Of a DNA stretch of 64,000 nucleotides, positions 52,672 through 60,890 are shown in pieces. Location of the stretch: NCBI GenBank assembly GCA_000467935.1, contig KI259862.1, positions 23,172-87,171 of the forward strand, written 5' to 3'. The notes beneath the pieces are model-generated. The model made no database searches and was not told the DNA's origin. It saw only the letters and a program-made list of their open reading frames with translations. Both the position numbers and the translations under genes were made by a program. This stretch comes from Peptostreptococcaceae bacterium oral taxon 113 str. W5053. GTDB taxonomy: Bacteria; Bacillota; Clostridia; Tissierellales; Peptoniphilaceae. The stretch's first letter is position 1; each line of letters starts with the position of its first letter.

Positions 52672-53759
52672 AAATCATTGTTTCCGGCGGCGGAACGGGC
52701 GGACATATTTATCCGGCGTTGGCCGTTATTGAAGAAATAAAAAAAAGAGATCCCCAAGGGGAGATTTTATATATCGGAACAAAAAAAGGTTTGGAAGCGG
52801 ATATTGTCCCTAAAGCGGGGATTCCTTTCACTACCATTGATGTGATGGGGTTGCAAAGAAAATTAAGTTTAAGATCGATGAAATCTTTATTGGTTTTATT
52901 GAAAGGTTTAAGACAAAGTAAGAAAATTATTCGTCAATTCAAACCGGATTTGGTGATCGGAACCGGCGGATTTGTCAGCTTTCCCATTGTCTATAAAGCG
53001 GCAAAATATGGTATTCCCACCTTAATTCATGAACAAAACAGCGTAGCCGGCATTTCAAATCGTATTTTAGGAAAATCAGTTCAAAAAATAGCCATTACAT
53101 TTCCGGAGTCGGAACGATTCTTTGTAAATAAAGAGCGAATTATACAGACGGGAAATCCTATAAGAAAAGATTTTTTTGAAAAGAAGCAAATTCAAAAAGA
53201 AGCCTATCAAATTGAAGATGGTCGAAAAGTGGTTTTGGTATTTGGCGGAAGTAACGGTCATGGCGAACTCAACGAAGCTATGCGAAGTGTCATTGAGCAT
53301 TATTCAGATACGGATGTGGAAATTATCTTGGGAGTTGGCAAAAGATTTTATGACGCATATATGAAAAGTTTAGGGGGAGTGGCAAAAAATATTCACATCT
53401 ACCCCTATCTTTATGACATTATTTCGGTCTATCAAATGGCGGATTTGATTGTTACAAGTGCCGGAGCGATTACATTAGCAGAGGTAGCCGCTTGTGAATT
53501 GCCGGCTATTTTGATTCCAAAGGCATACACAACGGAAAATCATCAGGAATATAATGCAAGAAGTGTTGAAAAACAAAAAGCGGCAAAAGTGATTACAGAA
53601 GCGGAACTTTCGGGAGAAAATTTATTAAAAACAATCGATGAATTGATTCACAATGATCATAAATTGGAAGAAATGAGCCAAGCTGCTAAAAAATTAGCTG
53701 CTCCGGATGCAGCTGTGGATATTGCGGATGCTGCATTTTCGTTATTAAAAAAGGATTGA
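52668..53759 (+). CDS. murG: UDP-GlcNAc transferase MurG
   Basis: MurG adds N-acetylglucosamine to lipid I to make lipid II. The 363-residue GT28 protein begins MKIIVSGGGTGGHIYPALAV. GTGGFVSFPIVYKA lies near 102, HEQNSVAG near 125, GGSNGHGELNEAM near 191 and SAGAITLAEVAACELPAILI near 260. The upstream GGAGGTG lies in the ftsW end, and the ATG overlaps its stop. The longer open frame from 52437 runs inside ftsW and is not used. Confidence 0.96.
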   Translation: MKIIVSGGGTGGHIYPALAVIEEIKKRDPQGEILYIGTKKGLEADIVPKAGIPFTTIDVMGLQRKLSLRSMKSLLVLLKGLRQSKKIIRQFKPDLVIGTGGFVSFPIVYKAAKYGIPTLIHEQNSVAGISNRILGKSVQKIAITFPESERFFVNKERIIQTGNPIRKDFFEKKQIQKEAYQIEDGRKVVLVFGGSNGHGELNEAMRSVIEHYSDTDVEIILGVGKRFYDAYMKSLGGVAKNIHIYPYLYDIISVYQMADLIVTSAGAITLAEVAACELPAILIPKAYTTENHQEYNARSVEKQKAAKVITEAELSGENLLKTIDELIHNDHKLEEMSQAAKKLAAPDAAVDIADAAFSLLKKD

Positions 53760-53763
53760 TATC

Positions 53764-54522
53764 ATGAACAAACAAACGACGTCAAAAAAAACAATAAAAA
53801 ATACGAATACAAAGAAAAAACGGGATATTATAAATATTATTTTATTGATTATGTTGTTTGTCATTTTGTGCACAGGTGTATATTTTGCCTGCACATTGCA
53901 AAAATTCAGAGTTTTAAGTATACAGGTAAAGGGAAACGAACGTTTGGACTTTAAAACGATAGCTCAAATAAGCGGGATAAAATACGAAGAGAATCTATTT
54001 TTACTTTCCAAAAGAGAGGTCGTCGAGCGTTTAAAGAATAATCCGTATATTGAAGATGTGACAGTTGTGAAAAAGGTTCCCAACAGCGTTTTCATTCAAG
54101 TCAAGGAAAAGAAGGTCATCGGTTATATATCCAGTGAGGGGAATTCCTATTTAATTGATTCAAACGGGAAGATTATTGATGTGGTACCTGTGGATAAAAC
54201 GAGAAGAACCGATTCAAAGATTGAGAAAAAAGGTTTTGATAAAGAGAACACATCGCCGCTGACTGAAGAGCAAATACAATTTATCAATGCACTTGCGGAA
54301 ACCAGTTATTATAAAAAAATTAGGGAATATAATTTTGAGGAAGACAAAACACCTTTAGTGGTTTTAGAGAGCGGAATAAAGATCGCTTTTGATATGGAAC
54401 AGGAATTAAATTATCAAATTCAATTTTTGGAGGAAATTCTTAAAAAGGCAAAAGGAGAAGGAAAGAGAATCAAAAAGGTGATCTTCCAAAAAGATAAAGA
54501 TTCGATTGTAGAGACGGAATAA
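53764..54522 (+). CDS. ftsQ: Cell division protein FtsQ/DivIB
   Basis: The 252-residue protein has a lysine- and asparagine-rich cytoplasmic part (about 1-22), one membrane helix (about 23-44) and an outside POTRA domain (about 45-115, with FRVLSIQVKGNERLDFKTIA and NNPYIEDVTVVKKVPNSVFI). A second beta domain follows. This is the FtsQ/DivIB layout; the protein forms a complex with FtsL and FtsB/DivIC at the septum. It starts 4 bases after murG. No ftsA gene follows it, unlike the common ftsQ-ftsA-ftsZ order. Confidence 0.9.
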   Translation: MNKQTTSKKTIKNTNTKKKRDIINIILLIMLFVILCTGVYFACTLQKFRVLSIQVKGNERLDFKTIAQISGIKYEENLFLLSKREVVERLKNNPYIEDVTVVKKVPNSVFIQVKEKKVIGYISSEGNSYLIDSNGKIIDVVPVDKTRRTDSKIEKKGFDKENTSPLTEEQIQFINALAETSYYKKIREYNFEEDKTPLVVLESGIKIAFDMEQELNYQIQFLEEILKKAKGEGKRIKKVIFQKDKDSIVETE

Positions 54523-55046
54523 ATTTCATATGATTAAAACAACAAAGAATAAAGAGCATCAAAACAGGATGGTATAAGTGCCTTGTGTTTTGATGAAAAA
54601 TAGTAATAAATTTTCAAAAATTTGTATTAAAAAAATGAAATAAAAATAGATAAATTTTCAAAAGAAGAATTGTGGAAAGAAAAAATTTAAAAAAAATACA
54701 AGCAAAAAATATTGAAAAAGCAAAGGGTTATTAAAATAAAGTCTTTCATTTAATAGACAAGAGAAGGGTGATTTCATAATTTAGATTAAGAAGAAGAGGA
54801 TTTATAATATAATATAGAGTTAGTAATTGTATCTCAATGATAAATAGACTTGAAGATCTATTTTTGACGTTCCATCTTAAATTGTGCATGGTCATCGTTT
54901 ACAAAATGGATAAAAAATATGAACTATCAGGTATTTTTTCAATGAATTAATAGGAAATACTGTTTATTTATCCAAAAAGATTTGCTATACTGTTAGCATA
55001 GAACATAAAGAAAGCTAAGGGGATTATCGACAAGGAGGAAATAAAG
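54523..55046. other. 524-base AT-rich leader region of ftsZ, no gene
   Basis: No coding gene is visible. Near the left end CATCAAAACA (54557) and TGTTTTGATG (54585) form a 10-bp stem that may end ftsQ transcription. Long A-rich stretches follow at about 54600-54740. The right end carries the ftsZ promoter candidate and the AAGGAGG site at 55033-55039. This is where ftsA would be expected in many genomes, but I see no relic of it. Confidence 0.55.
54983..54991 (+). promoter_or_regulatory. Extended -10 promoter of ftsZ
   Basis: TGCTATACT is an extended -10 element 55 bases before the ftsZ ATG. The -35 match (TTTATT, 17 bases upstream of the -10) is weak. Confidence 0.45.
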
Positions 55047-56099
55047 ATGTTTGGTATGGAAATTAATTACGATCAATTGGCAAAGATTAAAGTCATCGGT
55101 GTAGGCGGAGGCGGAAACAATGCAGTTGATCGCATGATAGAAGCACAACTTCGCGGAGTAGATTTTATTGCAATGAATACGGATTCTCAAGTATTAAATA
55201 ATTCTTCCGCGGAAACAAAATTACAAATCGGACAAAAGTTGACCAGAGGGTTAGGCGCTGGCGGAAACCCGGAAGTCGGCTCAAAATCGGCTGAGGAAAG
55301 TAAGGGGGAGATTGCCGAGCTTCTAAGCGGTACGGATATGGTATTTATTGCCGCAGGTATGGGAGGCGGAACTGGAACGGGTGCAGCTCCGATTATTGCC
55401 AATGTTGCCAGAGAGATGGGAATATTAACTGTCGGCGTGGTAACAAAACCTTTTTCCTTTGAAGGAAGAAAACGTTCAAAACAAGCGGAGCAAGGGGTGG
55501 AAGAATTAAAATCCAGTGTAGACACTTTGGTAATCATTCCAAACGATCGTCTATTACAAGTTTCTGAAAAGAGAACCACAATTGTAGATGCATTCAATAT
55601 GGCAGACGATGTTTTAAGACAGGCGGTTCAAGGTATTTCCGATTTAATTGCAGTTCCGAACCTGATTAACTTGGACTTTGCAGATGTGGAAAGCATTATG
55701 AAAAATCGAGGGATTGCTCATATGGGTATCGGCTTAGCTTCCGGTGAAAATCGTGCTATTGAAGCGGCTAAAATGGCCTTGAGAAGTCCACTTCTTGAAA
55801 CAACCGTTGAAGGGGCTCAAGCCGTATTGTTGAATATTACCGGGGATAAAGATTTAAGCCTGTTCGAAATCAATGAGGCATCCGATATGGTTCGTGAAGC
55901 GGTGGATGAAAATGCAAATATCATTCTTGGTGCAGGAATTGATGAAAGCCTGAAAGATCAAGTTAAAGTTACCTTGATTGCAACTGGATTTGATTTGGAA
56001 AAGATGGAAAAAGATAAAGCGGAAAAAGAAAAAATGGAACGTTTTAAAGCAACGGAAATGACTGTTCCCACATTCCTGCAAAGAGGATTTGATCGTTAA
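55047..56099 (+). CDS. ftsZ: Cell division GTPase FtsZ
   Basis: FtsZ polymerises into the division ring. The 350-residue protein has the N-terminal nucleotide domain with VIGVGGGGNNAVDRM near residue 16, the tubulin signature GGGTGTG near 106 and NDRLLQV near 171. The C-terminal domain runs to about 315. The intrinsically disordered linker is only about 20 residues, rich in lysine and glutamate, before a recognisable C-terminal peptide (TVPTFLQRGF). It is shorter than B. subtilis FtsZ (382). AAGGAGG precedes the ATG. Confidence 0.97.
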   Translation: MFGMEINYDQLAKIKVIGVGGGGNNAVDRMIEAQLRGVDFIAMNTDSQVLNNSSAETKLQIGQKLTRGLGAGGNPEVGSKSAEESKGEIAELLSGTDMVFIAAGMGGGTGTGAAPIIANVAREMGILTVGVVTKPFSFEGRKRSKQAEQGVEELKSSVDTLVIIPNDRLLQVSEKRTTIVDAFNMADDVLRQAVQGISDLIAVPNLINLDFADVESIMKNRGIAHMGIGLASGENRAIEAAKMALRSPLLETTVEGAQAVLLNITGDKDLSLFEINEASDMVREAVDENANIILGAGIDESLKDQVKVTLIATGFDLEKMEKDKAEKEKMERFKATEMTVPTFLQRGFDR

Positions 56100-56125
56100 G
56101 GTTTAATGAGTTTGGAGGATTTTCC

Positions 56126-56587
56126 ATGAAATGTCATTTTTGCGGAGCGGAAGATACGAAAGTTATCGATTCCAGACCCACGGAAGACGGCACATCTATT
56201 CGTAGAAGGCGGGAGTGTATTGAGTGTAAAAAGCGATTCACAACCTATGAAAAATACGAAGAAAACAACACAATGGTCATCAAAAAAGACGGTACCAGGG
56301 AGCTGTTTAATCCGAGTAAAGTTTTAAGCGGCATGGTAAAATCTTGCGAAAAAAGACCTGTTTCTATGGACATTTTAGAGGATGCGGTATCCCGTATTGA
56401 ACGAAAAATTATGACCATGGGAGTCAGGGAAATTCCAAGTCGCATGATCGGTGAATGCATTATGGATGAATTAAAACAAATCGATCAGGTGGCGTATGTG
56501 CGTTTTGCAAGTGTGTATAGAGAATTTACGGATTTGGATTCTTTTTATGAAGCCATTAATAAATTAAAGAACGATAATCAAAAATAA
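56126..56587 (+). CDS. nrdR: Transcriptional repressor NrdR
   Basis: NrdR represses ribonucleotide reductase genes in response to dATP/ATP. The 153-residue protein has the N-terminal zinc ribbon CHFCGAEDTKVIDSRP and CIECKKRFTTYE (residues 3-40), then the ATP-cone domain (about 49-139) starting VIKKDGTRELFNPSKV. The length is standard. GGAGG precedes the ATG, and ftsZ ends 26 bases upstream. A terminator follows at once. Confidence 0.96.
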   Translation: MKCHFCGAEDTKVIDSRPTEDGTSIRRRRECIECKKRFTTYEKYEENNTMVIKKDGTRELFNPSKVLSGMVKSCEKRPVSMDILEDAVSRIERKIMTMGVREIPSRMIGECIMDELKQIDQVAYVRFASVYREFTDLDSFYEAINKLKNDNQK

Positions 56588-56610
56588 GCGGGCAAAAGCT
56601 CGCTTTTTTT
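56587..56610 (+). terminator. Terminator of nrdR
   Basis: Arms AGCGGGC and GCTCGCT (one G-U pair) close an AAAA loop and are followed by a T run. The stem begins at the stop codon. Confidence 0.9.
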
Positions 56611-56632
56611 GGATATGTATAGAGAAGGTTAA

Positions 56633-56821
56633 GCATGTGAAGAAAAGGGAATAGAACTTCAACGGGATGCCGTGGAAACTATGCCCGGTATTTTGCCAAA
56701 GACAGCAAAGCTCATTGATTTACGAAATGCAAAATCGGTATTGACATTCGAAAGCTTATTTGAAAATAGGGAAGAGGTGGAAGAGCTATATGGCATATTC
56801 ACAACCGCTTCATCTCTTTAG
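56633..56821 (+). pseudogene. Remnant of an unidentified gene (C-terminal part)
   Basis: The frame is open for 62 codons, from just after a TAA at 56630 to a TAG at 56819, with protein-like composition (ELQRDAVETMPGILPKTAKL, then LTFESLFENREEVEELYG). There is no ribosome binding site or start codon at its left end. It reads like the tail of a gene whose front is gone. I cannot identify the family. It could instead be chance. Confidence 0.4.
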
Positions 56822-56852
56822 CTATCGCTGAAAGCAAAAGGGGAGAAAAAGG

Positions 56853-57638
56853 ATGTTAAAGGAGAAGAGTGTATTTTTATTGGATATGGACGGAACGATT
56901 TATTTAGGTGAAGAATTGATTTTCGGTGCAAAAGAATTTTTGAAACATCTTAAGCAACAAGGGAAGCGATATTTCTTTTTGACCAATAATTCATCAAAAA
57001 ATAAAAAGAAATATGTGGAAAAATTAAGAAGGTTGGGAATTGAAGCAAAAGAGGAAGATGTATTTACTTCCGGTGAGGCGACGACCATTGTATTGAATCA
57101 AAGAATGTCCGGAGGGAAAATATTTTTAATGGGTACACCGGCATTGGAAGAGGAATTTGCAAATGCAGGATTTCAATTGGTAAAAGAGAGGGACAAAGAG
57201 ATAGACGCAGTGGTATTGGGCTTCGATACAACATTAACCTATGAGAAACTTTGGGTTGCTTGCGATTATATTCGGGAGAAAGGAAAGTATATCGCAACGC
57301 ATCCGGATTTTAATTGTCCCTTGGAAGGTGGAAAATTTATGCCCGATGCGGGAGCGATGATTGCCTTTATCGAAGCCTCTACAGGAATTGTTCCGGAAGT
57401 CATCGGAAAACCCAATGAGAAAATGATTGAGGCTATCTGTAATCAATACCATCTCAACAGAAAAGATTTGGTCATTGTCGGAGATCGATTGTACACGGAC
57501 ATTAAAACGGGAGAAAATGCAGAAATTACATCAGTATTGGTCTTATCCGGAGAAACATCTAAGGCAGATTACGAAGCTTCGAACATCCTTGCGGATTATA
57601 TTTTTCCGTCGGTGAAAGAATTGGGAGAAGCAATTTAA
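56853..57638 (+). CDS. HAD-IIA family hydrolase (NagD/YutF type)
   Basis: The 261-residue phosphatase has motif I DMDGTIYLG at about residues 11-19, motif II FLTNNSSK near 42, the cap domain with GFDTTLTYEKL near 123, and motifs III and IV in KPNEKMIEA near 189 and VIVGDRLYTDIKTG near 207. This is the p-nitrophenylphosphatase-like HAD-IIA subfamily. Substrates are usually small sugar phosphates or nucleotides; this one is unknown. A GGGAGAAAAAGG site precedes it. Confidence 0.9.
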   Translation: MLKEKSVFLLDMDGTIYLGEELIFGAKEFLKHLKQQGKRYFFLTNNSSKNKKKYVEKLRRLGIEAKEEDVFTSGEATTIVLNQRMSGGKIFLMGTPALEEEFANAGFQLVKERDKEIDAVVLGFDTTLTYEKLWVACDYIREKGKYIATHPDFNCPLEGGKFMPDAGAMIAFIEASTGIVPEVIGKPNEKMIEAICNQYHLNRKDLVIVGDRLYTDIKTGENAEITSVLVLSGETSKADYEASNILADYIFPSVKELGEAI

Positions 57639-57658
57639 AACGAAGAGAGGTGCCGAGA

Positions 57659-58339
57659 ATGTTTGATTACAAAACAATTATTTTTCGCTTAATCTTGGCA
57701 GCCGTATTGGGAGCATTGTTGGGAACGGAAAGAGAAATCAACAATCGACCGGCAGGGCTGCGCACCCATGCTTTAGTCAGCTTGGGATCGGCTTTGATTA
57801 TGCTGGTTTCCATTGACGGATTTTCAAAACTTCAACTGGCGTCCATCTACCAAAGCTCGGACCCTGCCCGACTTGCAGCGCAAGTCATCAGCGGCATCGG
57901 TTTTTTAGGCGCGGGAACCATTATTCACAACCAAAGGAGTATTGCCGGTTTAACAACGGCGGCCTGCTTATGGGTTAGTGCCGGAATCGGATTGGCGGTA
58001 GGGGTCGGTTATTATACGGGAGCTGTAGTTGCCAGCCTTTTAAGCTTGATTGTATTGATTGCGCTTCGGCGTATGGAAATTATGGTCACGCCTCCTAAAG
58101 AACGAAACATGGAAATTATTATTCGTAAAAATTCAAATCTTGCCATTCAAATCTTAAATATAGTAAAAAACAAAGAAGGAAAGGTAATTCATATGGCTGA
58201 AATCAAGGATTTGGAAAATGATGAACATCGTTCCATGATTAAAATGAGATATCAAATGCGTAAATTGGAAGGCGTCATCAATTTAATCTCCACATTACAA
58301 GAACACCCGGATGTCATCGAAATAAGACATAGTCGATAA
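57659..58339 (+). CDS. MgtC/SapB family membrane protein
   Basis: The 226-residue protein has about five membrane helices and the MgtC signature: LGALLGTEREINNRPAGLRTHALVS split around residues 17-41 and SGIGFLGAGTIIHN near 80, followed by TTAACLWVSAGIGLAVGVG near 101. A C-terminal ACT-like soluble domain (about 145-226) follows. MgtC relates to magnesium limitation and ATP synthase control in some pathogens; here the role is open. ATG 57659 is used; GTG 57650 is an alternative. Confidence 0.9.
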   Translation: MFDYKTIIFRLILAAVLGALLGTEREINNRPAGLRTHALVSLGSALIMLVSIDGFSKLQLASIYQSSDPARLAAQVISGIGFLGAGTIIHNQRSIAGLTTAACLWVSAGIGLAVGVGYYTGAVVASLLSLIVLIALRRMEIMVTPPKERNMEIIIRKNSNLAIQILNIVKNKEGKVIHMAEIKDLENDEHRSMIKMRYQMRKLEGVINLISTLQEHPDVIEIRHSR

Positions 58340-58344
58340 TTTGC

Positions 58345-58369
58345 AAAAGAGCCTTCGAGGCTCTTTTTT
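58345..58369 (+). terminator. Terminator after the MgtC gene
   Basis: AAAGAGCCT and AGGCTCTTT pair around a TCG loop and are followed by T residues. Confidence 0.92.
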
Positions 58370-58424
58370 CACGGTAAGGAAATATGATAGAATAAACAAA
58401 GAAGAAAAAAAGAGGAGAGTAAAG

Positions 58425-59090
58425 ATGATTACACAAATTTATTCCATACAAAATGTTGAAGAAGCTTTAGCTTGTGCAAAAGCGGGAGCGGATCGTATCG
58501 GGGTTCTTGTAGGAGAAAAAGACGGACCGTTTCCCTGCGCCGTGTCCAAAGAAGAAGCGAAAAAAATTTTTGAAGCCTTAAAGGGCAAGGCGATGCGTGT
58601 TTTGATTTCGGTGAAGGAAACAGCCGAAGAAATTTTAAAAGAAACGGAGTATCTACAACCGGATGTGCTTCATCTTTGTGCAAATTATGAGGGAAATGCA
58701 GAATTTAGAGAACAATTACGGGAACTTTTGCCCAATGTTCAATTGATGGAAGCGGTAGGAATGACCGGAGAAGAAGCCATTGATGCTGCCAAAGCCAAAG
58801 CCGAATATGCGGATCTTTTAATTTTAGACAGCGTCTCCAAAACCGTACCCGGCGTGGGAGCGGCGGGATGTACGCATGATTGGAATATCAGCAGAAAAAT
58901 CGTACAAGAAGTGAAGGTGCCTGTTATCTTAGCGGGGGGATTGGGACCGGAAAATGTACGTGCCGCCATTGCGGCGGTAAAACCTTTCGGCGTGGACAGT
59001 TTAACCAAAACTTCCGTAGTGAAAGACGGGAAGATTTTGTATAAAGATATTCAAAAAGTGCAAGTATTTTGTTACGAGGCGAACAAATGA
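58425..59090 (+). CDS. TrpF-like (phosphoribosylanthranilate isomerase-related) barrel protein
   Basis: The 221-residue TIM barrel resembles phosphoribosylanthranilate isomerase: early ALACAKAGADRIGVLVG near residue 13, the phosphate-binding PVILAGGLGPENVRAAI near 164 and GVDSLTKTSVVKDGK near 186. The canonical TrpF start (KICGI, with the catalytic cysteine) is replaced by TQIYSIQ, and the final DxSSGVE motif reads GVDSLTKTSV. So tryptophan synthesis is doubtful. No other trp gene is near. It overlaps a PfkB kinase gene (ATGA), with a short-chain dehydrogenase next, which points to a sugar phosphate pathway. ATG 58425 follows AGAGGAGAG. Confidence 0.75.
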   Translation: MITQIYSIQNVEEALACAKAGADRIGVLVGEKDGPFPCAVSKEEAKKIFEALKGKAMRVLISVKETAEEILKETEYLQPDVLHLCANYEGNAEFREQLRELLPNVQLMEAVGMTGEEAIDAAKAKAEYADLLILDSVSKTVPGVGAAGCTHDWNISRKIVQEVKVPVILAGGLGPENVRAAIAAVKPFGVDSLTKTSVVKDGKILYKDIQKVQVFCYEANK

Positions 59091-60049
59091 AATTGCTTTT
59101 AATAGGAGATCTTTGTGCAGATTTGATTGTGCCCTATGGAGCAGCGAGAAAAAAAGTAGAGAAGTTAAAACTTTGTACAGAGATGAACAAGCCGGAGACC
59201 TATAAAGAGGGAACGGTTTCTTTTCAAGGGGGCGGAAGTGTTGCCAATACGGCAAGAATTTTGGGGAAATTAGGGGCAAATCCATATTTTTTAACCAATT
59301 TGGGAAATGATGAAGCGGGTCGTTTTTTAAAAAAAGAAATGGAAAGCTACGGTGTAAATTTATCCTATTCACCGGTGGTAGACCATGGCAGTGTGCTATG
59401 TATCGCCGTGGTGGATGAAAAGGGAGAGCGAACCATGTTTACCTGGGTACCTCCTTGGGCGGAGTATGATACTTTTGATACAGGTATATTTCAAGAGGTG
59501 GAAAAAGAAAATCCTTGTATGATTTACTCCGGAGGAATGGCGATTACCAATGATGCCAAAAGCGGAGAAAATTTAATCTCCTTTTTTAAAAGAAGGAAAG
59601 AAGCCGGTTCAAAAATCCTGTTCGATGTCAACCTTCGGGCGGAAAGTTACGGATTTACAGGTTTCAGAAAAAAACAGATGATGGAGATGACAGGGATTGC
59701 AGATGTGCTCTTTGGCAGCGGCTTGGAAGAATTTTCACCCTTAAGCGGAGAGGATACTTTGGATAGAGCCATGGAAAAAATGAAGAAGAAAAATCAAATT
59801 TTAATCATGCGAGACGGTAAAAATCCTATTCGAGTATGGGACGGGCAACATTTAAGCATTCATCAGGTGCCGCAAGTGATACCCATAAACACCGTGGGAG
59901 CGGGAGATTTTTTTAACGGGGCATTTTTAAAAGCCTATCAAGACGGAAAAAGCGTGGTCTTTGCTGTAGATTATGCGGCAAGAATTGCCTCTTATGTCAT
60001 CAGTCATTCGGAAAGAATCAAACTTCCGGACAATATCAGTATAGAGTGA
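59087..60049 (+). CDS. PfkB family carbohydrate kinase
   Basis: The 320-residue kinase has the ribokinase fold: MKLLLIGDLCADLIVPYG at the start, FQGGGSVANTARILGKLG near residue 46 and the active-site NTVGAGDFFNGAFLKAY near 268, including the catalytic aspartate. A sugar or nucleoside is the usual substrate. ATG 59087 overlaps the TrpF-like gene's stop; the upstream ATGs in the open frame have no site. It forms a compact trio with that gene and the dehydrogenase after it. Confidence 0.9.
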   Translation: MKLLLIGDLCADLIVPYGAARKKVEKLKLCTEMNKPETYKEGTVSFQGGGSVANTARILGKLGANPYFLTNLGNDEAGRFLKKEMESYGVNLSYSPVVDHGSVLCIAVVDEKGERTMFTWVPPWAEYDTFDTGIFQEVEKENPCMIYSGGMAITNDAKSGENLISFFKRRKEAGSKILFDVNLRAESYGFTGFRKKQMMEMTGIADVLFGSGLEEFSPLSGEDTLDRAMEKMKKKNQILIMRDGKNPIRVWDGQHLSIHQVPQVIPINTVGAGDFFNGAFLKAYQDGKSVVFAVDYAARIASYVISHSERIKLPDNISIE

Positions 60050-60056
60050 GGGAAAA

Positions 60057-60860
60057 ATGATTAGAGAAAAAGTAGCCGTTATAACCGGAGGCAGCAGCGG
60101 AATCGGAAAATCCACCGCCTTGGCATTATATGATAAAGGCTTTAAAATTTACACCGTCAGCCGACGTCCCGTGGATTGGGAAAATCAAGAGATGTTCCAC
60201 ATTCAAGGGGATGTGACCGAAGAAACAGAGATTCAAAAAGCCTTTGAACAAGTGTTTGCGGCGGAAGGGCGTTTGGATGTATTGGTCATCTGTGCAGGCT
60301 TCGGAATTTCCGGAGCGGTAGAATTTACCACTTTGGAAGAAGCAAAAAAACAAATGGAAGTCAATTTTTTCGGTGCATTCCTTGCCCTGAAATATGGAGG
60401 AAAAATGATGCGAACGCAAGGTTTCGGTCGGATCATAGCCGTAAGTTCCGTCGCCGGTGAAATCGCAATCCCCTTTCAAGCCTTTTATTCCGCATCCAAA
60501 GCCGCCTTGGCAAAACTTCTGGAGGCGTATTCGGGAGAATTGGCACCCTATCATGTGGAATGCGTATTGGTGATGCCGGGAGACGTGCAGACTGAATTTA
60601 CAAAATTTCGAGAAAAATCACCGGAGGGAGACAAAGAATACGAAGGAAGGATTTCTCGTAGCGTATCCAAAATGGAGCAGGACGAAATCAAGGGAATGCC
60701 TTCGAAAAAGGTGGGACAATTTATCGCTAAGAAAGCAATTCAAAAATATGTTCGCCCGGTTTACGGCGTGCATAAGGGATACGGTTTTCTCCTGATGTTG
60801 TATCGAATTTTACCGAGAAAATGGAGTCTGTATCTGATTGAAAGACTGTATGGGAATTGA
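60057..60860 (+). CDS. Short-chain dehydrogenase/reductase (SDR)
   Basis: The 267-residue protein has the classical SDR motifs: nucleotide-binding TGGSSGIGKS at about residues 10-19, CAGFGISG near 80 and the catalytic YxxxK at Y144 and K148 with the serine in AVSSVAGE near 131. The first glycine motif (GxxxGxG) suits NAD(P)H. The substrate is unknown. The C-terminal region (about 215-267) is longer and more hydrophobic than usual. It follows the PfkB kinase by 7 bases. Confidence 0.88.
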   Translation: MIREKVAVITGGSSGIGKSTALALYDKGFKIYTVSRRPVDWENQEMFHIQGDVTEETEIQKAFEQVFAAEGRLDVLVICAGFGISGAVEFTTLEEAKKQMEVNFFGAFLALKYGGKMMRTQGFGRIIAVSSVAGEIAIPFQAFYSASKAALAKLLEAYSGELAPYHVECVLVMPGDVQTEFTKFREKSPEGDKEYEGRISRSVSKMEQDEIKGMPSKKVGQFIAKKAIQKYVRPVYGVHKGYGFLLMLYRILPRKWSLYLIERLYGN

Positions 60861-60890
60861 TAAAAGCAGGTTCGATAAGAGGTGAATAAA

